NCBI GenBank assembly: GCA_907164885.2
Contig: OU015491.1
Coordinates: 118,052,431-118,116,430, forward strand
Length of the DNA stretch: 64,000 nt
DNA from: Dolomedes plantarius
Lineage: Eukaryota; Arthropoda; Arachnida; Araneae; Dolomedidae
Reading direction: 5' to 3'
Below, piece by piece: positions 45,361 to 54,415 of this stretch. How positions within the stretch are numbered: position 1 is the first letter of the stretch; every line of letters begins with the position of its first letter. The notes under the pieces were generated by a model. The model did no database searches. It was not told the origin of the DNA and saw nothing but the letters and a program-made list of their open reading frames with translations. The position numbers were made by a program, and so were the translations under genes.

Positions 45361-46040
45361 TCTTTTATCATTCATGTTTTTCAAGCCTAATTTTGTCTAA
45401 GTTTACTGCAATCTTATCTTTAACAATCTTCTAACTTCCGCTTTGACGCATCCAATCTAATGAATCCGACACGAGGGAAAACTCTGAAGCACTAGAGAAT
45501 GACGCACTACTCTCTATCACAGAAGGAAATCAAACACTCTTTCAAAAGAACAGATTCACTGTTGAAAATTTCGAATGATCCTCTATTCTAGGAATTCATA
45601 CGAGCTTGGGTGAGCTGTTTCTACAAACTTTATTTTTCGAGTACATTTACTCATGTTATATGTAAAAGATAGATAAACAAGTACAGTTTATTTTAAAAAG
45701 GCTACCTTGATTCTACGGCATTAACAGATATACGGAAATTTCGCGTCATTCAGTGATTCTCTATTCAAGTCTTGGGAGGTAAACCAACGGAGGATAGTTA
45801 TATATTAATGACTTTCTGACGCTTCTCTTTCCTTCGGGCTTTCCAATGGTCGTCCTCTATAAATAATAATGTTTTGTATATAAACTAAAAAGGAAAAGAA
45901 AATTTAAGTATACTCAAAAATATCTCATATGAAATTATAAGATAATAATATTTATAACTAAAACATAATTATATTATGTTATTAAAGATTCGAGACAATT
46001 ACATTCTCAATAAATATATTGTGAGACTAATATACACACA
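45361..46040. other. Unassigned intergenic DNA
   Basis: Nothing recognised. It ends in the short (TA)n tract (46042-46059) that received the gypsy-type element. Confidence 0.5.
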
Positions 46041-46059
46041 GTATATATATATATATATA

Positions 46060-46357
46060 TGTGAGAATGAGTATGGCAACACAACTGAACTATTACTACA
46101 ACTTCCACTCCTACTACTTCGGCGCGAAGGACTTGGCACGCAAACAGAGTGATAGACTAGTGACATTACGAAGCGGATGTGTCGCTCCGCAGGCTTGCCG
46201 TTTTGAGTCAAATAGCTATGTTAATGCTTTGTTTTTTCTTAATTTCATACTAAGTGTTAGTCCTGTCTTGTAAACATCGTCTAGTTTAATTAAATGTTCA
46301 AAATAATTAAGTCTAATGATTCACTTCTAAAGGAAGGAGTACTAACTCCTTCCTACA
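46060..46357 (+). repeat. 5' LTR of the gypsy-type element
   Basis: 298 bp, TG...CA, identical by eye to 50999-51296. Its last 30 bp contain the self-complementary AAGGAAGGAGTACTAACTCC. TGGGTGCTCGG follows directly and could be a TGG-initial primer-binding site; the tRNA was not identified. Confidence 0.95.
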
Positions 46358-47555
46358 TGGGTGCTCGGCCCTCGGACTCGAAAAATACCCCTAGCATGCT
46401 GAACTTAAAAAAAAAAAAAAAAACTTTATTTTCTTTCGATGATACGACTTGATTTCGACTTGATTTCGACTGGATTACTGTTGTCTGTCATTTTGGATTT
46501 GGATATCGAAAGCGAAAGCCAAAGTGATGTGCAACGGACTCTGATGATACTCTGATGGGATGATGAGAACCAAAACCAGAATTGTAAGTAACTTGGATCA
46601 TATTAAAATTATTTGATGCATACGTTGACGCTTGTTCAAGAAAATTTTGATGATTAAGGGAATTCTCAACTTATTGATGATTTAAGAAAACTGAAAGATA
46701 TTTCAACGTTCTTTTGATGCAGGAATTTAATTGATGCTAAATTCACTTTTGATGGTCTTTGACGTTGAATTTATCACTTCTGTTTTCTTGAAGAGAATTC
46801 TATTTCGATGAAATTATTTGATGATTTGATGAAAATTTCGACATTTAACTTGAAGAATCTTGTTTCCTTGAACAAACCACAACATAACATATATTTTGAA
46901 AGATCGCGAATTGAATACTTTTGAAGATTATTATATTATTATTTTGATGCATAATTTTGACGAAGCGAATGTTTATTTGATGACAACTTTGCTTATTTGA
47001 TGCGCTTTGATGTTGAACTTAATTCTGCTGTTTTCTTGCGAGAATATTTTTTATTTTGCAGAATGTTTTGATGCTTTCGATTTCACAATTTTGATACTTT
47101 CGATTTCCCAATTTTGATGCTTTTAACATTAGAACTTTAACTATTATTTTGATGCTGCATTTACATCCTCTATTTTCTTCAACAGTGATTTATTTTGAAG
47201 ATTAATTTGATGAATATTTTGCTGAAGTAATATCTAACTTGATACATATCTAAATTTACGTCATCTGTTTTCTTCAACCAGAGAAATTATTTTGAAGAAC
47301 TTATTATTTGATATTTGATGCTTATTTTAGTTCATAATTTTGTTTTCTTGAACAAAACCTGTTTTAAAGATTACTTATTTTGATGCATATTTTGAGAATC
47401 AATATTTTATTATTGAATTGGTATTTGCAAAAATTTCGATTTGAAATATTATTTTCTATTTTTGAATTTGAGTACCTACGTATTATAAGTATTGATTTTG
47501 GTTTTGAATATTTGTATATTTGTGTACTATAATTGTTTGAACCTAGTATATAGTT
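46358..47555 (+). other. Leader with TTGATG-rich degenerate repeats
   Basis: After a run of 17 or so A residues near 46410-46426, the leader has about 18 occurrences of TTGATG in roughly 1 kb. These combine with recurring TCTGTTTTCTTGAAC-like phrases near 46780, 46860, 47029, 47170, 47265 and 47341. All frames are closed by TGA and other stops. It may be a minisatellite that grew in the leader, or an RNA-level packaging or translation-initiation region. Confidence 0.65.
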
Positions 47556-50500
47556 ATGGCTACTCTCAACGATTACCCCAATATTGCAAAATCATTAAAA
47601 ATTGGTAGTACGAATCAAATAAAGGTTCTACATCGTTTAATTTTTGGTACAGACGGCGACAGACAAAATCGTACCAGATTACGTAAATTTACAGGTTTTA
47701 AACAGCCATTCGTGTTGGAAGCAACGAAACAGAAAGTACTTAAAGAGTTTTCACTTAAAGACTTGATTTCTATTTGTAATCTACTTCATTTAGAATTTTC
47801 AACTGACCCAGACAAATGTGCCAATACCATTCTTATGAGTCTTAGTGATTTATCGTTATTAAAAGCAGAATTTTCTGATCTTTCGGAATGCGAAGTGAAT
47901 GATGACTCACTTCCGGGTGCACGTTCATCCCAAACTAACAGCGTTATAGAGGAAAATAGATCTCCTTTTTCCCCCACCATTGACGCAAAAGAATCTTCGA
48001 ATAAGCAAAATACACACATTTCCGTTGGTGAATCAGATCAAAATTCATTGCCTTCAGTTGAAACTGCGAATCTCTCTTTCCAGTTGTTTAGTCTGAAAGA
48101 CGTTGTTGATTTAATAAAACCTTTCTCGTCTCGTGATAATTACAGTGTTGAGAATTTTATATCTGACGTTGAAGAACTTTTTTGTTTATATCAGATAAAC
48201 AATCCAATTCACCAAATTACTTTTGTTAGAAAATGTTTAACTGGTCCCGCTCAAACTTTAATTAGGTCTATTCGTGGAATTACAAATTGGGAACAATTGA
48301 AGCACCATTTATTAGACGAATTTTCGGACAAAATTAACGGTATTCAGTTACATAAATTAATGGAATCTCGACGTATGAAACCGTTTGAAACCCTACAAGA
48401 ATATTTCTTAGCTATGAGAGATTTGGCACACAAAGGTTCTCTCGATGACTCCTCTCTGTTTGAGTATGTCATAAACGGAATTCCTGATTCAACAAACAAT
48501 AAAGTTATTCTTTACGGTTGTAAATCCGTCCCTGAATTTAAGGAAAAGTTGAAAATTTATGAACAAATCTTTAACAGATCACAAAATTTCAGACAAAATA
48601 ATCAGAAAAAAATTGATGCTTCCTACCTCAATGTGAAAGTCGATAATACACGTAGCCCAAATACACAGCCAGTATGTTTTTCCTGTGGCTTGAGAGGTCA
48701 CAAAAGCAACCAATGTTTGAATAAGTCACATGGTAAACAATGCTACGGATGTAAAAGTTTTGGTCATGTTCATGCTAATTGCTCTAAAAGTTATCGAAAT
48801 TCTAAACCAAAACCTGATTCTCAAAAACCTATTTCTGATAAAACTGTAAATGCACTTTCTCCTGAAACTTCATCGAAAAATCCCATGCATGTTGACATTC
48901 AACTTGCAGGAATTCAATTGACAGCACTCTGTGACACTGGGTCACAGGCAACCCTCATCAATGAGAAAACCTATCGAAGAATTGGTTCGCCACCATTGCA
49001 GCCCACCAACATTCCCTTTTCAGGAATTGGCAAAAACCAAGTTCACAGCATCGGATTCTTTCAGGATTCCATCGAAATTCAAACCATTACTTTACCTGCT
49101 AAAATACATGTTCTAGAGGATGACTTGATTCCTTTTGATGTGATTATCGGAATCGACTTTTTGCAGCAAACCCAATTTACATTTGATGAAGACGGTATTC
49201 GTTTTACTCTTGATAATAACATCTTCGTTAATATTGCTAATATTCCTGATGACGAAGCTTTCCCATTTGATCTTTCACACATTTTGAATTCTGAAATTCG
49301 TGAGGAAGTTCAAAATATCGTTACTTCCTACAAACCCCATAAAGTTCAAGACACTGAAATTAAAAGGACTATTTTATTACAAGATGAAATCCCCGTAAAT
49401 CAACGTTCTCGACGACTCCCTTTTGCGGAACAGAAAATTGTAGAAAAACAAATTCAAGATCAGGGCCAAATATGCATGTCTGAAAAACCTCTAACATCTA
49501 CTCAAGATAAGATTTCTAGGGTAGAGAAAATGGATAATCCAATTGATTTTGAACGTGATGATGATGATGATGATGCCAATGATTTAGATTTGTTTCATGA
49601 TAATGATGATGGAAAATATTTAGATGATGCTGATGCCAGTGATTTAGATTTGCTTCATGATAACGATGATGATAATGCTTTTGATATTGGAACTATCAAA
49701 GCAACTCTTGAACCAAAAATATTTGATGCCGATGATGATGCCCTTGAGAATGAATCCGTCAAAAGTGAAAAGGTTGAACCAAAATTTCAAGTTATTGAAG
49801 CTCCCAAACCCCCTGAACAAATAGCAGCTTTTCAACAACAGAAAAACATTCTTTCACAAAACCCAGTTCTTCATGTTTTTCAACAGGGATACCCATTAGA
49901 ACTCCACACTGATGCCAGCTCCTTAGGTTTTGGCGCTGTGCTCTTGCAACAATCCGATGATGGACAGTTTCATCCTATTCATTATTTTAGCCGTAAAACT
50001 AGAGTTCAACAAGAAAAATATCATAGTTATGAACTGGAAGTTCTTGCCCTTATTGAAGCGCTAAAAAAAATTCGAAACTACTTGTTGGGAACAAAATTTA
50101 AAATTATCACCGATTGTGATGCTTTCCAAAAAACGATGCACAAAAAAGACCTACCAGCTAAAATTGTTCGATGGGCATTGATGTTAGAAGACTTTGATTA
50201 TGAAGTTTGTCATCGACCCGGTAGACAGATGAAACATGTTGATGCTTTAAGTCGTAACCCCATTCTTGTAATTACCTCAAATGATATCACTCAAAAGGTG
50301 AAAAATGCCCAAGACCAGGATGAATTTATATCTCAAATTAAATCTATGCTTGAATCTACACCTTCTGATGAATTTTTTGTTAAAAACGGAATTCTTTATA
50401 AACTTCATCAGGATGCCGAACTTTTAGTAGTACCACAAATGATGCAGAAAGAAATAGTGCTAAACGCCCATTCACAAGGTCATTTTGCTTCACAAAAAAC

Positions 50501-50867
50501 CGAATTAATTGTTTCTCGTGAATTTTTCATCCCCCTCCCTCAACTTAAGAAATTAGTTCAAGAAATTATTTCGAATTCTATTCCTTGCATTTTGTCCTCG
50601 CGAAAATCTGGAAAACAGAAAGAAAACATACGACAATATAAGAAACGGCGTAAACCAGCTCGTAAATACAAGATAGATGACAAAGTGGCAATACAACGAA
50701 CTCAATTTGGAACCGGATTAAAGCTCCGACCAAAGTTCTTCGGACCATATGAGATCACGAACATCAACCCCAACGATCGTTACGAAGTTCGAAAGTTAGG
50801 ACATCACGATGGTCCAACCATAACATCAACTGCAGCGGACAAAATGAAACAGTGGTGCAGAAACTGA
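47556..50867 (+). CDS. Gag-protease-RNase H fusion lacking RT and integrase cores
   Basis: One open frame of 1103 codons. Gag-like region 170-345, then two CCHC zinc knuckles (CFSCGLRGHKSNQC at 374-387; CYGCKSFGHVHANC at 396-409). The aspartic protease has ALCDTGSQATLI (Asp460) and VIIGIDFL. The start of the reverse-transcriptase region is present (VNQRSRRLPFAEQ, to ~633), but the palm with its YxDD motif is absent. An acidic segment rich in Asp (about 635-745) replaces it. RNase H follows (Asp785 in LHTDASSLGFGAVLLQ, ITDCDAF, HVDALSR). The integrase zinc-binding part is damaged (His972 and His976; one of the paired Cys appears to be Ser in NSIPC). The DDE core is gone. The C-terminal GPY/F-type module (FFGPYEI, 1061-1067) remains. 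Particle assembly and processing functions could persist; reverse transcription and integration could not. Confidence 0.92.
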   Translation: MATLNDYPNIAKSLKIGSTNQIKVLHRLIFGTDGDRQNRTRLRKFTGFKQPFVLEATKQKVLKEFSLKDLISICNLLHLEFSTDPDKCANTILMSLSDLSLLKAEFSDLSECEVNDDSLPGARSSQTNSVIEENRSPFSPTIDAKESSNKQNTHISVGESDQNSLPSVETANLSFQLFSLKDVVDLIKPFSSRDNYSVENFISDVEELFCLYQINNPIHQITFVRKCLTGPAQTLIRSIRGITNWEQLKHHLLDEFSDKINGIQLHKLMESRRMKPFETLQEYFLAMRDLAHKGSLDDSSLFEYVINGIPDSTNNKVILYGCKSVPEFKEKLKIYEQIFNRSQNFRQNNQKKIDASYLNVKVDNTRSPNTQPVCFSCGLRGHKSNQCLNKSHGKQCYGCKSFGHVHANCSKSYRNSKPKPDSQKPISDKTVNALSPETSSKNPMHVDIQLAGIQLTALCDTGSQATLINEKTYRRIGSPPLQPTNIPFSGIGKNQVHSIGFFQDSIEIQTITLPAKIHVLEDDLIPFDVIIGIDFLQQTQFTFDEDGIRFTLDNNIFVNIANIPDDEAFPFDLSHILNSEIREEVQNIVTSYKPHKVQDTEIKRTILLQDEIPVNQRSRRLPFAEQKIVEKQIQDQGQICMSEKPLTSTQDKISRVEKMDNPIDFERDDDDDDANDLDLFHDNDDGKYLDDADASDLDLLHDNDDDNAFDIGTIKATLEPKIFDADDDALENESVKSEKVEPKFQVIEAPKPPEQIAAFQQQKNILSQNPVLHVFQQGYPLELHTDASSLGFGAVLLQQSDDGQFHPIHYFSRKTRVQQEKYHSYELEVLALIEALKKIRNYLLGTKFKIITDCDAFQKTMHKKDLPAKIVRWALMLEDFDYEVCHRPGRQMKHVDALSRNPILVITSNDITQKVKNAQDQDEFISQIKSMLESTPSDEFFVKNGILYKLHQDAELLVVPQMMQKEIVLNAHSQGHFASQKTELIVSREFFIPLPQLKKLVQEIISNSIPCILSSRKSGKQKENIRQYKKRRKPARKYKIDDKVAIQRTQFGTGLKLRPKFFGPYEITNINPNDRYEVRKLGHHDGPTITSTAADKMKQWCRN

Positions 50868-50998
50868 ACACCAATACCACTGTGTTGAACACTGCTTGAT
50901 TTTTTGAAATATTTTTCCTTTTTCTGCTCTTTTTTTTTATCTTTTCAGAATTATTGTTGACAACCCAGCCGCGGACGTCTGGAAAGTCAGAACGGCCG

Positions 50999-51292
50999 TG
51001 TGAGAATGAGTATGGCAACACAACTGAACTATTACTACAACTTCCACTCCTACTACTTCGGCGCGAAGGACTTGGCACGCAAACAGAGTGATAGACTAGT
51101 GACATTACGAAGCGGATGTGTCGCTCCGCAGGCTTGCCGTTTTGAGTCAAATAGCTATGTTAATGCTTTGTTTTTTCTTAATTTCATACTAAGTGTTAGT
51201 CCTGTCTTGTAAACATCGTCTAGTTTAATTAAATGTTCAAAATAATTAAGTCTAATGATTCACTTCTAAAGGAAGGAGTACTAACTCCTTCC

Positions 51293-51296
<4 letters not shown>
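50999..51296 (+). repeat. 3' LTR of the gypsy-type element
   Basis: 298 bp, identical by eye to the 5' LTR. It is followed by the TA tract at 51297, on the far side of the insertion from 46042-46059. Confidence 0.95.
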
Positions 51297-51377
<81 letters not shown>

Positions 51378-51395
51378 TATATATACATATATATC
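51297..51395. repeat. (TA)n microsatellite
   Basis: A near-pure TA tract with small CA and TTA variants, continuing the target tract of the gypsy-type insertion. Confidence 0.92.
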
Positions 51396-51737
51396 CAGAG
51401 GTATTTATTATGTTGTTCATGATATCGCTTGAGGAAATATTTACCCTTTTCCTGAGGAAATCTGATCGGAAGAGAGACTTCTCGAAATTACAAGAGAACT
51501 ATCTCAGTGTTTCTAGTGTATTAAAACGAAAATGTTTAAGAAAACCTAGGGAGGAGAGCAACTTCCCTGGTCAATGTATTTTAAGTTATGAGGTCAGAGA
51601 GGGTGGGAAAGAGTATGATCCCCCGGATGTCGTCCCTGGGGGTTCCTCTCTCAAAATTGAAGTGGCAGCAAGCTACGACGGACTCCGACCCTTGTGGTGT
51701 TATTTAAAAAACCAGAGTCGTACACTTCAGCCCGAAG
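51396..51737. other. Unassigned, relatively GC-rich DNA
   Basis: An open frame continues from the TA tract through this segment to 51760, giving charged sequence with no motif I recognise. The segment (GATCCCCCGGATGTCGTCCC and neighbours) has a base composition unlike its surroundings and may be part of an unidentified repeat interrupted by the mariner at 51740. Confidence 0.4.
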
Positions 51738-51801
51738 TACAAGGTGCGCCCATGAAGTAACCGGACAATTTTTGTATAAATAGGAAAAATATTACTCACT
51801 T

Positions 51802-52625
51802 TCAAATAAATTTATCTCTTTCAAAATAATCGCCAAAGGAGTCTATACAATTTTTCCAGCGTTTCTTCAAGTCATCGAAACACTGTTTATAGGCGTTGGA
51901 ACTAACAGTTCGCAAAATAACTAGTAACATTTGATTTAATATCCGAGTCATTTTCAAATCTCTGTCCTTTCATGACCAAAAAGCTTCGGAAAAAGGAAAA
52001 AATCAGCCGGCGAGAAGTCAGAAGAATATGGGGGGATTTATCACTGAAATTGAATGCTTAGCAAGATATTGTTACACAGAAATTGCTGTACGGGGCCTAG
52101 CATTATCGTGGAAATAAAACCATTGCCAAGAATCAAACAGTACTTTCGTAACTCGCCTTATCCTGTTTCTTAATCGAAAAAACACCTCTTTGTAAAAATG
52201 CTGATCAATTGTTTGATTTTCAGGAACAAATTCTTGGTGTATAAGTCCTTTGTAATCAAAATATGCAATCAGCATCACCTAAGTCTTTGATTTTGACATC
52301 CGTGCTTTGTTTTGTATGAAAGAAAACGGTCCTTTCCACTTTTCACTTTGTCTCTTTGTTTCCGGGTGGTATTGTAGACACCAGGTCTCATCTCCTGCTA
52401 TAATACACTTATTTAGAAATTACTGCCCTGTTGCCGAGTAGTCAACAAATCTTCACAACAAGCTTTTCTGTCTTCTTTTTGCTGTTCTGTCAAAATCTGA
52501 GGCACAAATCATCTGAGGCACAAACTTTTTTCATTTTCAGATTTTCAATTAAAATTAATATACAGCTCTCTTTGCTTATCCCAAGCATGTCTGAAAGTTG
52601 CTGAGTTGTTATTTATCGCCAGCTG
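51802..52625 (-). pseudogene. Mariner transposase (DDD type), degraded
   Basis: A Transposase_1-family protein in pieces. Order on the minus strand: helix-turn-helix ITTQQLSDMLGISKESCILI; AGDETWCLQYHPETKRQSEK with the first catalytic Asp; MLIAYFDYKGLIHQEFVPEN; FHDNARPRTA with the second Asp; SPADFFLFPKL with the third Asp; and a C-terminus ending LEKLYRLLW-like sequence in one frame and GDYFERDKFI in another. Several stops and frameshifts break it (for example the stop before VMLIAYFDY). The N-terminal third is missing because the element is rearranged there. All three catalytic Asp codons survive. Confidence 0.85.
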
Positions 52626-52834
52626 ATTTTTCCCTGAAGCTTAAGATGGTCATGAAAGGACAGAGATTTTAAAACGTCTCGGATATTAAATCAAATGTTA
52701 CGCGTATTTTCCGAACGCTTAGTTCCAACACCTATAAAACATGTTTCGATTTCTTGAAGAAACGTTGGAAAAATTGTATAGACTCCTTCGGCGATTATTT
52801 TGATGGAGTTGAATTTATTTGAAGGTGAGTAATA

Positions 52835-54248
52835 CACTCATGGACAAAAAAATTAGCGCACCAAGAAGGAGTGTTCAAAATGAAACGAAATTTTACATAC
52901 GTAATGACTACTTTGATATAAGTAAATGATAAGAAAATCAAAGAAAAAGGATAATTTATTTCAGAGAAAAAGGCAAAAGAACGGAGGAGTTAATACTCCG
53001 TTGGACCCCCTCTAGCGCAAATGCACGATGCGATACGATCGGGCATTGAGTCATACAAGTTCTGTATGATGTCTTGAGACATTTCGTTCCATATTTGCTG
53101 TAACCTTGCCTCTAGTTCGTTCAAACTCGTGGGATGCCCAACTCGTCGTCCCAAATGATCCCAGATATGCTCGATTAGAGACAAATTTGGGGATCGGACA
53201 GGCCAAGGAAGGGTAGTAACAGTGCGAAGAAAGTCTTGTGACACTCTTGCCGTATGAGGCCGAGCATTGTCTTGTTGAAAAATGGCTCCTGGGAGCCGTT
53301 GCATGAGTGGCAACACATGTGGTTGCAGGATTTCATGAACATACTACTGGGCTATCATGGTGCCACGGAACAATGCTAGGGGTGACCGTGTATTGTAGGC
53401 AATGGCACCCCATACCATCACACCAGCTGTGGGAGCGATGTGTCGCTGTACAGCAAAGACAGGATTGAAGCGTTCACCACGGGCTCTCCACACAGGAACA
53501 CGATTGTCGTCACTGTCGAGATTGAATCTGGATTCGTCGCTAAAGACGACCTGGTTCCATTCCGCTGCAGTCCAGTTTCCTCGTGCGCGGCAAAACTCCA
53601 AACGGAGGCGTCAATGGGTGGGCGTCAAGGGCAACACACGTAATGGGTGCCGCGATACCAACTGTCCTTCAGCCAGGCGCCTTCGTATGGTTCGAGAAGA
53701 CACAGAGGCCCCTAGTGAAGGTGCTACCTGTGCCTGGATGGCGGCCGATGAAGCAGTTGGCTGTACGCGTGCATTTCTTACGATGTGGCGGTCTTCTCGA
53801 CGACTGGTTTGTCGAGGTCGTCCTGAGCCTGGTCTTCGTGTACATGACATCTCTCGGGTCCACTGGTCCCAACACCTCCTCACAACACAATTAGAGCGGC
53901 CTAATTGACGATCTACTCGCCTAGCTGACCACCCAGCTTCCATCATCCCGACGATTCTCCCCCCTCTCAAACTGCGACAACTGCTGATATTGTCTTCGAA
54001 CACGGCGTAATGGCATGTCTATCTCAGATCTTCCTTTGTAAATGATTCAGCACACTCAAACAAGCTTTGGTTACCTGTTTTATACTCCACAGAGTACGAT
54101 GTTCAACGCCCTCTACCGGCTATACGTAATGCGCAATCACGCTGCATTTCTAATCATTTGCATATCTCCCCGACATGTACCTTCATTGCAAGTTTCGTTA
54201 CGATCCCGCAATTATTTCTTGGTGCGCTAATTTTTTTGTCCATGAGTG
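52835..54248 (-). mobile_element. Tc1-like element, copy 1 (DD32E)
   Basis: The 1414-bp element has ends CACTCATGGACAAAAAAATT and inverse, with TA at 52833-52834 and 54249-54250. It is inserted in the mariner's right arm. The inverted repeats extend into GCGCACCAAGAA. It is nearly identical to the copy at 57113-58526 and exactly the same length. Confidence 0.95.
52990..54016 (-). pseudogene. Tc1-like transposase, copy 1, two stops and a frameshift
   Basis: A transposase of about 341 codons. The likely start is ATG at 54016 (MPLRRVRRQYQQLSQFERG). An extra G in a six-G run at about 53957 shifts the frame into RIVGMMEAGWSARRVDRQLG. Features: paired helix-turn-helix with GSGRPRQTSRREDRHI between; catalytic Asp in FSDESRF; Asp in FQQDNARPH (53269-53271) and Glu in LIEHIWD (53170-53172), separated by 32 residues. 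In-frame stops: a TGA within the LTPTH-RLRLEFC stretch (about 53609) and a TAG before YVHEILQ (about 53344). The C-terminus CARGGPTEY and stop are intact. An alternative in-frame start at 54003 (MFEDNISSC) would avoid the frameshift but lacks the family N-terminus. Confidence 0.9.
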
Positions 54249-54301
54249 TATTTTTCTTATTTATAAAAAATTGTCCGGTTACTTTATCGGCGCACCTTGT
54301 A

Positions 54302-54413
54302 TATATGGACCCGGTCTGAAACTTCCAGCCATGGGGGGGGCATTAGAAACAACAACAACAACAGCAACATGTATTGTAAGCAGTAATCGCTGAGTTATAC
54401 GTTTTCTGTCATT
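54302..54413. other. Short DNA with (AAC)n tail
   Basis: AACTTCCAGCCATGG and a poly-G run, then AACAACAACAACAACAGC. The (AAC)n tract resembles a SINE or LINE 3' tail, but no body is recognisable. Confidence 0.4.
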
Positions 54414-54415
54414 TA

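Larger units (their letters stand above)
46060..51296 (+). mobile_element. Young non-autonomous Ty3/gypsy-type LTR element
   Basis: The 5237-bp element has two 298-bp LTRs (46060-46357, 50999-51296), identical by eye, starting TGTGAGAATG and ending CTTCCTACA. TATA flanks both sides, but within a TA tract, so the duplication's length cannot be fixed. The order is LTR, a ~1.2-kb leader, a single long gag-pol-like frame and a short 3' region. The frame lacks the reverse-transcriptase and integrase cores, so movement must have relied on a related complete element. Identical LTRs mean little time has passed since insertion, because LTRs start identical and then diverge. No canonical purine tract is evident just before the 3' LTR. 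Confidence 0.92.
51740..54299 (-). mobile_element. Rearranged mariner with duplicated inverted 3' ends
   Basis: The termini are CAAGGTGCGCCCATGAAGTA at 51740 and, inverted, CAAGGTGCGCCGATAAAGTA at 54299. Both continue ACCGGACAATTTTT, with TA at 51738-51739 and 54300-54301. The minus-strand transposase ends beside the left terminus. The right side, instead of a 5' end, repeats the gene's 3' part in inverted orientation: GGTCATGAAAGGACAGAGAT near 52652 matches the minus strand near 51980. The inverted arms are therefore about 275 bp long. A Tc1-like element (52835-54248) has inserted in the right arm. Confidence 0.85.

Noticed and set aside
46061..46273. A 70-codon frame that recurs exactly at 51000-51212
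   Set aside because: It lies inside the LTRs and repeats only because the LTRs are identical; no known domain.
47556..50867. An exapted host gene derived from gypsy
   Set aside because: Identical flanking LTRs and a TA-tract insertion site show a recent mobile element rather than a domesticated gene.
53402..53908. 168-codon plus-strand frame, with a near copy at 57680-58186
   Set aside because: Antisense shadow of the Tc1-like transposase; conserved only because the two element copies are.
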